DNA from: Flavobacterium filum DSM 17961
GTDB taxonomy: Bacteria > Bacteroidota > Bacteroidia > Flavobacteriales > Flavobacteriaceae
Direction of reading: 5' to 3'
Length of the DNA: 64,000 nt
NCBI RefSeq assembly: GCF_000425465.1
Contig: NZ_AUDM01000003.1
Location: forward strand, 232,510-296,509
Shown: one piece after another, positions 12,301-19,884 of the stretch
Position numbering within the stretch: the stretch's first letter is position 1
Layout of the letters: the number at the start of each line of letters is the position of its first letter
Notes under the pieces: model-generated
Seen by the model: the letters and a program-made list of their open reading frames with translations, nothing else
Database searches by the model: none
Told to the model about the DNA's origin: nothing
Position numbers and translations under genes: made by a program

Positions 12301-14556
12301 AAGATTCGTTATCGTGATACTTCCCGGCGTATTACAAAGAATGTTTGTTGATACATATTGAATATCCAATAAATTCGTGTAAACATTAAAGTAAAAACGG
12401 GTAAAACAGCCATCTTGATAGTTGATAGTTAAGCGATATTGTCCGGCGGTTGTTACATTAAAATTGGCACCTGTTCCTACTTGATTCCATTGACAAGAAG
12501 GATTATTGTTGGCACAATTCGCAATTCCTACAGCAGGACAACTAGCTTCATTTAATACTTCCCAAATAATACTCGTAGCATCACTAATTCCGGTTTGAAT
12601 GAGTTGGCTATCATTCGTTCCGCATAAGAAAATATAAGGTAATTGTTCCCCATTATTTGGACAAGTTACTACTTGATCTGCAAACGGAATAACCGGATTG
12701 GTTTGAGTTGCTCCAAACAACAATACATTAAACGTTTGAGTAATACCAATACATGGTGGTGGTGCAGTATTCACAACCGTATAGGTTCCAACAGCAGAAA
12801 CGGTAATGGATTGTGTATTTCCAATAACCGCACCGTTACTATTATACCAAGTATAAGTGTCATATCCATTAGCGGCAGTTAAAAGTAAACTTGTTCCACA
12901 CAAATAAGCTTCTGTTGAAAAAATACAATCGTCAATATCAACCAAGAAGTTTGCCGGACCGGGTTGACCAAATCCACAACTGTCTAGTCCGGCAAAACTT
13001 GGATCATTTGATATCCAATTGCTATTTAAAACTCCTCGATAGGTTGTATAAGCTTGATTTTGAATTAAATTTGAACACGCATCTTCTAATTCACTACACG
13101 TTGTAGCTACTTGAACTCGAATGCGAATAGTATAAACAGGATCGCCTATTTCTACTAAATTATTGGGTATAGTAAAAACCAATTCGTCTAATCCCGGATC
13201 ATGTGTGAAGGTCACCCCAGGAGCTCCACTTAAATCTGCCGAAATAAAACTGGTGTTGATTGGTAAAATATCTCTTATTGTAGTATTTGTAGCATCATCA
13301 TTTCCTACGTTTTGAAAAGTTACTACATAATCTAAAAATTGTCCCAGGTTAACATCAGCCCCACCGATGTCGTTTCCTGCTAAATCTTCGACTGTTTTTA
13401 CTAATTTAATATCTGGTTCTATGACTTCAATATTGAATGCATTGAAGAACATAAAGTAAGTGTCTTGTGTTGAGGTAATTCGAAGTGTTGCCGCTGTTTC
13501 ATTGTTCGGAATTACACTATTTAAAGGGTTGGCAACATTGATGATATCGCCATCATAACCTAATGTATTTAAACTGTTAGGCACTCTGTTCAAAAAATCA
13601 ACATTATCTAATGTTAATCTACTGTTGAAAAAATTATTTGTTGCATTTAGTATGTTTCCTAAAGCGGTAAAAGTAGCATTAGAAGCCGCTCTAAATAAAA
13701 GTTGGTCACCGGTAATTCGGTTGTCACCCTCTAAAGCTGCTGAAGCTAGTTTAGCCCGAACAGGAAAAGGTGGTGGCAAAGTGGTAAAGCCGGAATAGTT
13801 AATGTCAGTTTGACCGATTGTAGCTCGCACTCCGGCAAATCCGTCATAAGCGGTAATAAATTTTCCTGTCATGGTCGGATTTTCATATACAAAGAAAATG
13901 GTCCAACCACCTGAAACTCCTCCTCCATTCACAAATCCTTGTGTTGCACGTATGTTTGCTATGGTGTATTCACCTTCCGGATTAGTTAAACCGGTAACTA
14001 AAGAAGTAATATCAGCATAGCAGGCATACGGACTATTAGCAACAAAATCAGGACTTGTAAATCCGTCAAAAATCAGTTGACCGGTAATGTCTTGATAAAT
14101 TCCCCCCGGTAATTTTAATTTAACTTGGTTAAAATCATTTTCGCGGATATTGTCTCCATCTCCGGGAGAAGTTGAAAAACCGTTGTTAAAACGATAGGTA
14201 GCTGACCAATATAAACCGGCATATACAATTTTGTTACAACCACTTGCTGGCAGTGTTAAGGTTGCACTACTAGAACTAAAGGTAGAAGCATCTCCGTCAA
14301 TATCAATATAACGCATGTTTAAATTATCGTTATATTCTGAGGTGTTTCCAACCGTGTTATAAGGGTCGTTTGGTGTGTTGGAATTGGTTTGTCTGTTCAC
14401 AATTCCGTTAGAAATCAAGGTCATATCTCCCTTCAAATTGCGTTGATACCGAACCGAAAAAGGAACAGCAACTTGGGCAAATGTGGCTAAGGAAGCAAGC
14501 ATAAAACAACTGAGTAGGGCAATTGTTTTAAAGTGTGGTATTTGGGGCGTTTTCAT
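3322..14556 (-). CDS. sprB: Giant SprB-type gliding-motility adhesin (T9SS type B cargo)
   Basis: The 3744-residue protein begins with a signal peptide (residues 1-28, ending LATFAQ). A head domain of about 350 residues follows, containing NLKGDMTLI, YIDIDGD and AGLYWSATY. Next comes a DUF11-like domain (about 375-480, IKLVKTVED then FQNVGNDDA). The bulk is more than thirty SprB-type Ig/PKD-like repeats of about 75-85 residues with GGTAPY, AGTY and DANGC signatures. The last 85 residues (IPNFFTPNDDGENDTW, then FDRYGR) are the gliding-motility-associated type B sorting domain read by T9SS. F. johnsoniae SprB, at about 6500 residues, is a mobile surface adhesin moved along helical tracks; this one is shorter. 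It sits between sprD- and sprF-like genes. The symbol rests on architecture and synteny. Confidence 0.9.
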   Translation of the reverse strand: MKTPQIPHFKTIALLSCFMLASLATFAQVAVPFSVRYQRNLKGDMTLISNGIVNRQTNSNTPNDPYNTVGNTSEYNDNLNMRYIDIDGDASTFSSSSATLTLPASGCNKIVYAGLYWSATYRFNNGFSTSPGDGDNIRENDFNQVKLKLPGGIYQDITGQLIFDGFTSPDFVANSPYACYADITSLVTGLTNPEGEYTIANIRATQGFVNGGGVSGGWTIFFVYENPTMTGKFITAYDGFAGVRATIGQTDINYSGFTTLPPPFPVRAKLASAALEGDNRITGDQLLFRAASNATFTALGNILNATNNFFNSRLTLDNVDFLNRVPNSLNTLGYDGDIINVANPLNSVIPNNETAATLRITSTQDTYFMFFNAFNIEVIEPDIKLVKTVEDLAGNDIGGADVNLGQFLDYVVTFQNVGNDDATNTTIRDILPINTSFISADLSGAPGVTFTHDPGLDELVFTIPNNLVEIGDPVYTIRIRVQVATTCSELEDACSNLIQNQAYTTYRGVLNSNWISNDPSFAGLDSCGFGQPGPANFLVDIDDCIFSTEAYLCGTSLLLTAANGYDTYTWYNSNGAVIGNTQSITVSAVGTYTVVNTAPPPCIGITQTFNVLLFGATQTNPVIPFADQVVTCPNNGEQLPYIFLCGTNDSQLIQTGISDATSIIWEVLNEASCPAVGIANCANNNPSCQWNQVGTGANFNVTTAGQYRLTINYQDGCFTRFYFNVYTNLLDIQYVSTNILCNTPGSITITNLPSDYQFQLVDQITGSVLVPYQNNPVFSISTAGVYTVLVTQIGVTDGCVFELPNIGIQQNNFQVNLIPQNTNCNGFGSIRVQANGAQPQYQFSITSPISATSGWVVDNDYTFNGLNPGTYTVTVVTEDGCSFTGTVTILNQNNLAIVATVTQNIGCNTGIITVVANGGNPPYSYAIGSINGVAQNPTAADFQADNDFSISTPGTYTFIVVDGNNCSSTSNPVTISVSPDVTFTTTIQNILCHGATNGSISYSITNSNGYQITYQLIDANGNVISTNNSGIFNNLPAGNYSVVLIQTQGSTVCDFSTSFTITEPTQITGITQITQNYTCITNAGTINIVPGSISGGTAPYQFSIDGVTFVSSSEFSGLASGNYSIYIQDANGCVFQTNSVALVAPNQITDATFSATALTCPAQNATVTVSPVGGTAPFTYQIIAPAGQTVNNGNNPVFAGLTAGTYTFEVTDSNGCSYQETYSINPLPIIDVIGQTISNVVCFGASNGAISFAVTHSNPYNYQVVNSANVVVASGNNATLNTISLTGLAASTYTITVTDTVTNCTDTASAIVQAPSSALSFTFVANPISCNANGSVIITAAGGWGNYQYQLTLPNGGVVGPQSNATFTNLTQTGTYSISVNDINGCVVSNTFNLTTPTNPVAVIASSSDLCFDANGATLVIAVTGGVVPYTYSINGNPSQNSNTFANLTPGSYTVLVTDANGCSTTVSQTIQPTLTGDVALTKGLDCTASPNALISATISGGLAPFTYQVSFNGGALGTAVNVVGTNFTYTTANAGNYQFLITDAQGCTFNSQTITVNPLTLPEIISVVEVSGILCHGGNDGEIQINTNNAVGTAPFVVEIINTSTGVNYGTQTSGLTAGTYQITLTDANSCTDTASITLTEPNPITFTISTVDITCNNPGGTSYGQIIVQGVAGGTAPYTYVLNNNFGFIASYTSVANENHSFPILNFGIYNVEVIDANGCLLMIDNIIIASPPSDLIIDVSASTADCVNGGTAVITVTSAVSSGSYEFAILETNTLPYSSSYQPADAGTPESSTFTGLVPGVTYTFVVHDLVTDCYYFKTAATPINTPSNLTAVLNVVGNVSCTGSNDGFVNFTFNNYDTSTTSVSYEVFNSQSNTSTGISGTSVTTGGPISVTNLGPLAPGIYYILFTENGGTLTGCSSASSTFTISQSTNLLQVTANVTRNDNCNPNRGRITATGQFGTAPYQFQLVPAGNPAPTVGTWVGSATNVFNVEGGNYVVYIRDANNCIQAAPVFVPTDPAPQIAASVTNLCSASQGNFIIEVTLTTAGIAPYTFSLNGGTFQTQTVPTFTYTNLNSGNYSIRVRDFNGCIHTVNLTIPAPLNLTPAITAQTSCANNDGIITVTPFGGSGTFTYELQNNVGSVIVAAQASPIFNGLASGNYVVVINDTITGCSAQAPIELEPATPVTFTTIQNNVSCFGGNDGNITVSLPATNNNPAYTYVLTDGVNAPISQNNGVFTGLSAGSYTITVTSARNCSLQQVVVITEPALLTVTATATDFACNASNVVQTSTITATATFGTAPYVYSINGTNFFASNTFTIVDNGSVQNITVTVRDANNCLATTVVTINPLPTITAVTATTITNLTCTNNGTVQINVTGGSGDFTFALLPLGSQPTITPGSGVFSANFTLTTPGSYTFQVTDNVTGCYFISAPYVIAPFNTIQANILNSSAVTCFGDSNGTITVNVSGYSGTISYVVNDIQGNTVASGNGTTSVNPFVISGLSGGNYQVIVTATQSPFCSATSNFTVVASPSQPLVLTANQTANVTCTNNLGEIFASATGGWGTYQFELVNNTTATTLQPFGTNSLFTGLSAGNYTVSVQDGGGCLVSTTVILIQPSFISANLTVTNTNLLCNGDTNASVTATNVTGGQGVYQYILNTYNASGTSIVSSSGGQTSPTFNGLGAGIYSITITDGWNCDFTTNLVTITEPSSVVATLSLTNSLTCTNNAVITVSASGGTAPYQYSTDGITFTNTTVYNVGPGTYQFFVRDANNCAVVQTNQITINAIPALNLNLNLSSANINCFGESTATIIANATGGLGNYNYTLLDASNNIIAGPQTSGLFTNLPSGNYLVSVVSVDCTAVSGVIQITDPQELIISNLTVNNVLCSGGANGSVSIQTTGGTGTVQYAISPNLNQFFNTGTFNNLAPGNYDIIVQDQNGCFILLPIQITEPAPLVADVDLTSVVQNLCLGDNDGSFTVTISGGTAPYSTSLNNQDPSAFVVGQLTFSGLAGGTDYFIFVKDANGCETIAYIFLDAPVEVVPAIESVVYNCTGSVPGNVVTVSVNASAVGNVQYALDGGTYQSSNVFVNVPAGNHVISVQHTNGCTKTVEVNINDNQPLNATLSNVQNVLCNGGLTGSVTISVTGGTGTIEYAISPNLTTFTTNNVFTNLAAGTYDIIVRDGIGCSVPLQVIITEPTVVTSTVSALVQELCTGDGNASITIAVSGGVAPYSTSLNNQNNFVPNQITYANLTGGQTYTVFIQDANGCISSIPVTLDAPVTISPAVDVAYVCTGNVVGNTVTVTVNAAVVNNVTYSLDGGAFQTSATFTNVAVGNHTITVRHTNGCEQQVQFTINPSTPLQASFTTTNVTCNGLTNGSIQVSAVGGNGTLEYSISPNLTNFSTNTTFTNLAAGNYQVIVRDAIGCTLPLSITINQPNVLNASLVTMFPDLCLGDNAGAIEVGITGGTAPYSTSLNNPNNYVVNQVLFENLAGGQSYTIFVRDANGCVTSLEVAVTGGIDLNPGITIDYDCYGSATINTVRIKVAQQIASQTSYSLDGGPFQSGNVFTNLTDGNHTVTVLHELGCSETISFSIENYNPISLTLTETAINQISAFATGGNGNYTYYLNGIDYGSVSVFQIFASGVYTVMVEDANGCTAEAQITMEFIDIEIPNFFTPNDDGENDTWVPKNLDGFPNAKIEVFDRYGRIITQFGDKGEWDGRYNGALLPTGDYWYTITLYEGKQYVGNVTLYR
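3780..5960 (-). repeat. Three-copy super-repeat inside sprB
   Basis: Near its C-terminus the adhesin carries three consecutive units of about 240 residues (about 720-740 bp). Each has the same ordered set of three subdomains. The first is NVLCNGG-like with YAISPNL, the second LCLGDN-like with PYSTSLNN, the third a Y-C-G segment with YSLDGG and HTNGC. The units lie at about 5217-5955, 4500-5217 and 3790-4500. They are similar but diverged, so they arose by duplication of a three-domain block and not by recent exact copying. Confidence 0.75.
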
Positions 14557-14565
14557 TTTGGGGTG

Positions 14566-16545
14566 TTATTTGATGTTAATGTTCATTATCCAAATTTCTT
14601 CAAAGTAGGTATTATCAACATTCGTATAGTAAGTGATTAGGGCTTCACTCCAATCCGAATGTTTTTTTAGATACACATACCTGAAATTGTTTTTTGGGTT
14701 AATAAAATAATGGGCGTTTATACCTTGTTTTTTTAGCTTTTGAATAAAATCATCAGCAAAAGCAGGTTCAGAAAAAACATTAGCAATAATGTAAAATCCG
14801 GGTTCTTGATTTTCTACTTGTAAAAAATTTCCTTTTTTGGCAGTAGCTCTTTTTTTGTCGGTCAGTCTGGAATAGTACTCTTTGATTTCTTCATCGGTTA
14901 AAGTAAATTTTGAGTTGGTATTTGTTTTTGGTTCTTCTTTTTTGAGTTGGGAAATTTTAGCTTCCAATTCATTTTGTTTTGAATTATTTTTTTGAGATGA
15001 CAATTTGATTTCTTCTCTTTTAGTAGAAGACTTCATATTAGATAATTTGTTTTCTAAATCACTTTTACTTTCTTTTTTGGCTGGGCTATTTTCGTTTTTT
15101 ATAGTTGTTTTTGTGGTGGTTTCGATTGTTTTTTCCTCCGTAACAGTGGTTGATTTTGGTTCACAGTTACAATCTTTTTCAGCAATGGTTTTTTCTAAAC
15201 GCTCAATGTATTGCATCATGTTGTCAATGCGTTTTTCAAAATCACCCTTTTTTAATTGTTCTTCAGCATCTTGTTTCAAAATGATTTCCAATAGTTTTAG
15301 ATGTCTTTCATCCAACGTCATTTTTAATTTTTCAACTTCAATTTCTTTGTTGTACGTTTTTGTATCTTCATTTTCCTCATTTTCGTATTCCTCCTCTTCT
15401 TCCATTTTAACATTTGCTTTTAAAGGTTTTTTCTTTTTCAAAGCTGTTTTCTTTGACTTTGGAGCCGGTTCAATTACAATCGGTTCTTCAGCAATGTCTT
15501 CATATTCTTCTTCCTCTTCTTCCAATTCATCCACTTCTTCTAAAGGTTGTTTGATAGCTTTTGGTTTTTTTGCCAGAACTGTAGTTTTCTTTTTTGGAAG
15601 AACTTTTCTTTGCACATTTTCCTCATTTTCTTTTCCGGCAAATCGATAAGAAAGCGTAATTTCATGCGTTGGACCAAAATTTACCAATCCATCGTTTATG
15701 ACTCTTTCATAGGCATAACCCAATGATAATTTTTTGGTAAAATGAGCTCCAACACCAATATTTACGCCATAAAAATCATCAATCCCGGCTTGCACCCAAC
15801 CTAAATTTGGGAAGTTGGTTATCACCGAACCACCATACACAAAATCATCCGTTTGATTCATTTTTCCTCTGGCAATCAATCTAAAAAATCCGTTTTCAAA
15901 CAAGCCTTCTTGGTTTTGCATTTGATGATGATACATTACATGACCGGTATAGGTTTTTTGTGCATATTCTTTTACCATCTTACTGGATTTAAAATCATAA
16001 TCCACAAAATTTTCAGCATAAACACCAAAATCAAAACTTCCCCATGTTACATTTAAAGCTGGTTTTACTGATAATAAAGAATTATTCCGCAATGCCATTA
16101 TAGCTGGATCAGGTTCGTTGGTTACGGCTCTGTTTCGATCCACACCACTGTTGTAATACGCAACGTTGAAACCTAATGTCAACTTTACTTTTTCACGAAT
16201 CGGAATTTGATAGGCATAGTTTCCTACGCCACCAAAACTGGTAATAATTCCTAAATTCTGCTGATAAATTCCAATCCCCACTCCTGCTCTTTCGCCATAT
16301 TTCCCGGAATAAGAAAGCATATATAATTCAGGAGAATCATCAAATTGAATCCATTGATTACGATGATATAATGTGATATACGAATCATTTTCTCGTACTG
16401 CAGAAAAAGTAGGATTCATCATGAATCGATTTAATAATAAAGTGTTTTGTGTTGGTATCGTAAACGTCAATATAGGAGTATCTTGTGCTTGCAAATTTGC
16501 AAACACAACACCTGTAAACATTATGATTATCAACTTTTTAAACAT
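14566..16545 (-). CDS. sprD: PorP/SprF-type barrel with charged linker and SPOR-like tail (SprD position)
   Basis: The product has 659 residues. After a signal peptide (about 1-20, ending NLQAQ), residues about 25-310 form a PorP/SprF-type outer-membrane barrel (LLNRFMMNPTFSAVRENDSY, several strands, ending SYRFAG). Residues about 310-575 are a Lys/Glu-rich, partly coiled-coil linker. The last 85 residues (PGFYIIANVF, then HYFINPKNNFRYVYL) have the two-repeat look of a SPOR domain, which in other bacteria binds peptidoglycan. The gene is 2 bases from the upstream sprC-like gene and 9 from sprB, so the three form one operon. The symbol follows the sprC-sprD-sprB-sprF order in F. johnsoniae and is less certain than for sprB. 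Confidence 0.72.
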   Translation of the reverse strand: MFKKLIIIMFTGVVFANLQAQDTPILTFTIPTQNTLLLNRFMMNPTFSAVRENDSYITLYHRNQWIQFDDSPELYMLSYSGKYGERAGVGIGIYQQNLGIITSFGGVGNYAYQIPIREKVKLTLGFNVAYYNSGVDRNRAVTNEPDPAIMALRNNSLLSVKPALNVTWGSFDFGVYAENFVDYDFKSSKMVKEYAQKTYTGHVMYHHQMQNQEGLFENGFFRLIARGKMNQTDDFVYGGSVITNFPNLGWVQAGIDDFYGVNIGVGAHFTKKLSLGYAYERVINDGLVNFGPTHEITLSYRFAGKENEENVQRKVLPKKKTTVLAKKPKAIKQPLEEVDELEEEEEEYEDIAEEPIVIEPAPKSKKTALKKKKPLKANVKMEEEEEYENEENEDTKTYNKEIEVEKLKMTLDERHLKLLEIILKQDAEEQLKKGDFEKRIDNMMQYIERLEKTIAEKDCNCEPKSTTVTEEKTIETTTKTTIKNENSPAKKESKSDLENKLSNMKSSTKREEIKLSSQKNNSKQNELEAKISQLKKEEPKTNTNSKFTLTDEEIKEYYSRLTDKKRATAKKGNFLQVENQEPGFYIIANVFSEPAFADDFIQKLKKQGINAHYFINPKNNFRYVYLKKHSDWSEALITYYTNVDNTYFEEIWIMNINIK

Positions 16546-16547
16546 TA

Positions 16548-19511
16548 TTATTCGATTACGGTTATAGAACCTCTTTTAATAATTTCGTCATTTTCAGAAA
16601 TGGTATAGTAAAATACCGGTTCTGTTTTGGCATATTCCAAAGTAGAATTTGGCCAGTTATTTTGATAATTTCTAGCTCTAAAAACGACTTTCCCTTTTGG
16701 CGAATAAATAATTACTTCTACCTCTTCTTTGTTCACATATTCATTCGGAATTGACCAAAAATCATTGATTCCATCGCTATTTATTGTAATTACATTTGGT
16801 ACAACAATGCTTGTGTTTTCTACTACTGTTACGGTGAATGTTTTTGTGAATTCACAATCTCCTATGGTTCCGATAATGGTATAAGTTCCGGCTTGTGAAA
16901 CAGAAAATGTATTGCCGGTTGCAATGATTTCATTATTTAAATACCAAGTATAATTATCTACACTACTTGCAATAACTTCTCTTGAACCACCTTGAATAAT
17001 TGTTATCGCGTCGGCTATGTTTAATGTAATTCCATTTGTTGTGATGATATCAATAGCAATAGTATTCGATGAATATGTACATCCATCATAATCAATCGTC
17101 ATAAAGTAATTTCCGGGTTCAGTTACGGTAATTGAATTTCCGGTACCGATTTCAGCGTTATTTTCAATAGAAAACCAGGTGAGAATATAATCCGGATTTG
17201 TAATATCTGATGATAAGGTTACGCTTCCTCCCGATTCGCATAAAACTCCATTAGATGATAAACTAAAATCATCTGAAATACCCAACTTTATTTCTACAAC
17301 ATTTGAAATAACAGAACTAAAACCTGGAATGGAAACGCGTAATTCATATAAACCATTTTCTAAATAAGACGCAATGTTATAAGTTGTAGTAGAGGATGAA
17401 AGTACTAATTCTCCATCCTTAAACCATTCATATACATAACCATACGAATTGTTTAAAACGGATATTGTTTCGGATGCACTTACAGCATTAAAGTTTGTAA
17501 TTGATAACGTTGCTTGTTCACTTTCACAAGGTGAATAACCAGCATTTGCTGCAATTGTTATGTTGAAAGAATCAGGATAAACCAATTCAGTGACCGCCTC
17601 TTGTGTTGCATTACAACCCGTTGTTTGTGTAATGTTTACTTTGTAAATACCATTTTGCGTCACATTAATAGATGAACCGGTTTGTCCGCTGATGATGGCA
17701 TTATTTCTAAACCATTCAAATGTTGGATTCACTGCATTTGTTGTAGCTGTTATTGTTTTAGTTTCTCCCGGAATAATGATAGAAGTTGCCGGTAAATTTA
17801 ACGTTGCAGTAATACTATTTTGCTGTAAGTTCAAGGTATTAGAAGGAGAAGAACAAGTTCCGATAGATACAATTAAATGATAATTCCCCGGTTGATTGGT
17901 AGTATAACTTGATTGAGTGGCACCGGTAATTAATGCATTATTTCTGTACCATTTATAAGTAAATACACTACTATTTACGGTACTGTTAAGTTGTACTGAA
18001 TTTGTTCCACATAATGTACCATTAGCTGAAATAACCGGCGTTGGAAGCTGTAAAGCAATTGAAACAGCATTTGATTCAATGGGTGTAAAGGTTGGAATGC
18101 TTACCCGAAGTTTGTAGGATCCGTTTTCTGTTGCATTATTAATGGTATGCGTTGTTCCGGTAGCTCCTGCAATTGGTGTATTATTCAACAACCATTGGTA
18201 GGTGAAGTTTGAATTGGGTAAAGTAACAGGAACATTACCGCTAGCGGTTTGGGCTATGATTGAATTTAATGACAGTGTAGAAGTGGTGACATTACACGAT
18301 TGATAATCGCCTGAATTTTGAATGGTTACTGTAAATCCAATTGGATATTGAACCACAACGGTTAACTGTCTTAAAAAAGAGCAACCTTGTGTTTCCGTAA
18401 CCGTAAGTTGATAAGTTCCTGGTTGTGTAACAGTATAATTTGCTGAGTTAGCACCTGCAATTACAACATTGTCTTTTCTCCAAACATAGGTTGGATTTAT
18501 TGCGTTGTTAACCGAATTAATCTGGAGTTGTTCTCCCGGAATCAAAACTTCTGACGCATTTACATTCCAATCTACTTCTAATTGAATTAATTCTAAAAAG
18601 ATAGCATTCGATTCAAAAACACAACCTCCAAACGTAATTCTTAACTTATAAGTTCCTTCCTGAGTGGCATTATACGTTGGACCGGTTGCTCCAGAAACGG
18701 CAACATTATTTTTAAACCATTGATAGGTATAACTTGTATTTTGATGAGATGAAGTTAATTGTCGCGGAGTTCCATCACAAATAAAATCTGCATTTCCGGC
18801 AGAAGAAATGGATAAATTAATTCCGGCAGTTACATTAACGGTCACAATATTGGAATACGAATTCATCACACAACTTCCATAATCTACAATGGCATAATAA
18901 TTTCCGGATTGGGTTACGGTTAGAGAAGAACCTGTTGCACCTACAACTTCCGCAAAATTTCTATACCATTTATACGTTAAACCGGAATAAAACAAAGGTG
19001 AAGCAGCCGTTCCGGTATTATCTACACTCAAAGTTGTATTTCCGCCTTCGCAAAATGAAACGGTACTCACGTTATTATTAATTGAGAAAGGTTGATTATG
19101 AACAGCATAATATGCTGAAAATGCAACACTATTTGGACTCGTAACTGCCGGAGCCGTACTTCTAACACGAATTCTGTAGGCTTCTCCTGCAACGGTTGTT
19201 GGCATAGCAAATGAAACATTTACCGGAGAAGTAGTACTAGTTGAAGTAGTTAATGTAGTTGGTGAGCTAAAACTTCCGGTAGAATCGGATAATTCTACGA
19301 TAAATTGGTTTCCGGCTTGAAGATTGGAAACTGGAAAAAATGTAAAACTAAGATTATACGAATTAAATCCTTGTGAAGCACAAGCTTGAGTAAAACCTAA
19401 TGAAGGAGTTCCAATTACAATGGTTTGAGCATACCCTTCCCCATTGCTGTAGATAAGCAAGGAAAGCAAAGCAGTAAGATAATAGCTTGCAGGGGTAATT
19501 TTCCAAACCAT
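16548..19511 (-). CDS. sprC: Ig-like repeat surface protein with T9SS type B sorting domain (SprC position)
   Basis: The 987-residue product has a hydrophobic signal segment ending near residue 29 (NGEGYAQ). About nine Ig/PKD-like modules follow, recognisable by repeated YKWYRNN or TYQWFKNN cores and AGATG-type turns followed by GTYKL. The C-terminal 85 residues (VPNVITINSDGINDFWSIP, then YSPKGKVVF) are a T9SS type B sorting domain. It is the first gene of the operon and reaches to 2 bases before the next gene. The protein is expected at the cell surface. The symbol is by position and domain type in the sprCDBF order, so equivalence to F. johnsoniae SprC is inferred. Confidence 0.7.
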   Translation of the reverse strand: MVWKITPASYYLTALLSLLIYSNGEGYAQTIVIGTPSLGFTQACASQGFNSYNLSFTFFPVSNLQAGNQFIVELSDSTGSFSSPTTLTTSTSTTSPVNVSFAMPTTVAGEAYRIRVRSTAPAVTSPNSVAFSAYYAVHNQPFSINNNVSTVSFCEGGNTTLSVDNTGTAASPLFYSGLTYKWYRNFAEVVGATGSSLTVTQSGNYYAIVDYGSCVMNSYSNIVTVNVTAGINLSISSAGNADFICDGTPRQLTSSHQNTSYTYQWFKNNVAVSGATGPTYNATQEGTYKLRITFGGCVFESNAIFLELIQLEVDWNVNASEVLIPGEQLQINSVNNAINPTYVWRKDNVVIAGANSANYTVTQPGTYQLTVTETQGCSFLRQLTVVVQYPIGFTVTIQNSGDYQSCNVTTSTLSLNSIIAQTASGNVPVTLPNSNFTYQWLLNNTPIAGATGTTHTINNATENGSYKLRVSIPTFTPIESNAVSIALQLPTPVISANGTLCGTNSVQLNSTVNSSVFTYKWYRNNALITGATQSSYTTNQPGNYHLIVSIGTCSSPSNTLNLQQNSITATLNLPATSIIIPGETKTITATTNAVNPTFEWFRNNAIISGQTGSSINVTQNGIYKVNITQTTGCNATQEAVTELVYPDSFNITIAANAGYSPCESEQATLSITNFNAVSASETISVLNNSYGYVYEWFKDGELVLSSSTTTYNIASYLENGLYELRVSIPGFSSVISNVVEIKLGISDDFSLSSNGVLCESGGSVTLSSDITNPDYILTWFSIENNAEIGTGNSITVTEPGNYFMTIDYDGCTYSSNTIAIDIITTNGITLNIADAITIIQGGSREVIASSVDNYTWYLNNEIIATGNTFSVSQAGTYTIIGTIGDCEFTKTFTVTVVENTSIVVPNVITINSDGINDFWSIPNEYVNKEEVEVIIYSPKGKVVFRARNYQNNWPNSTLEYAKTEPVFYYTISENDEIIKRGSITVIE

Positions 19512-19884
19512 AAAACATTCTTCATGTTGGATTGCTCTTACCCCAAAAGCAATCGGTTGTTATTTTTTGTAATTTAAACAGTCACTACACTACATTTAAT
19601 TACGAAAAAAACGATAAATGGTTTTTATTTTTATCTGTTTTTGGATTTTGTTTTTCTAAAATTATACAAATATTTAGATAGCAAATTAAAATTAACATTA
19701 AAATCGATGAACGGTATTCAAGTTTGTGGGAAACCGTAAATTACTGTATTGAAAACCGTAAACGCCTATGTAGTTGGTCGATTATTTAGAAATATACTAA
19801 CTTTTTAACACCGTTTTTTATAAAATCATTTTTCTGTTAATCGCTATTTTTTTTACGTATTTTTGTGGCTCATTTTTAGGAATT
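19512..19884. promoter_or_regulatory. Divergent upstream region of the spr operon and glnS
   Basis: This 373-base AT-rich stretch contains no gene. A 7-bp inverted repeat (GATTGCT at 19530-19536, AGCAATC at 19548-19554) lies in the predicted leader of the sprC-like gene. A near-consensus -7 box for the minus strand, one mismatch from TAnnTTTG, is seen near 19667-19674. That would give the spr operon a leader of about 150 bases. The glnS -7 box is listed separately. Confidence 0.45.
19858..19865 (+). promoter_or_regulatory. -7 promoter box of glnS
   Basis: TATTTTTG matches TAnnTTTG exactly and ends 19 bases before the glnS ATG. No convincing TTG -33 element is seen. Confidence 0.55.

Noticed and set aside
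3322..14556. Possible CRISPR array or satellite because of regular spacing in the giant gene
   Set aside because: The periodicity is that of diverged protein repeats in one open frame; no identical direct repeats with unique spacers.
15005..15649. Open frame of 214 codons on the plus strand
   Set aside because: It is the antisense of the Lys/Glu-rich linker of the SprD-like gene; its Ser/Phe-rich composition is the mirror of that linker.
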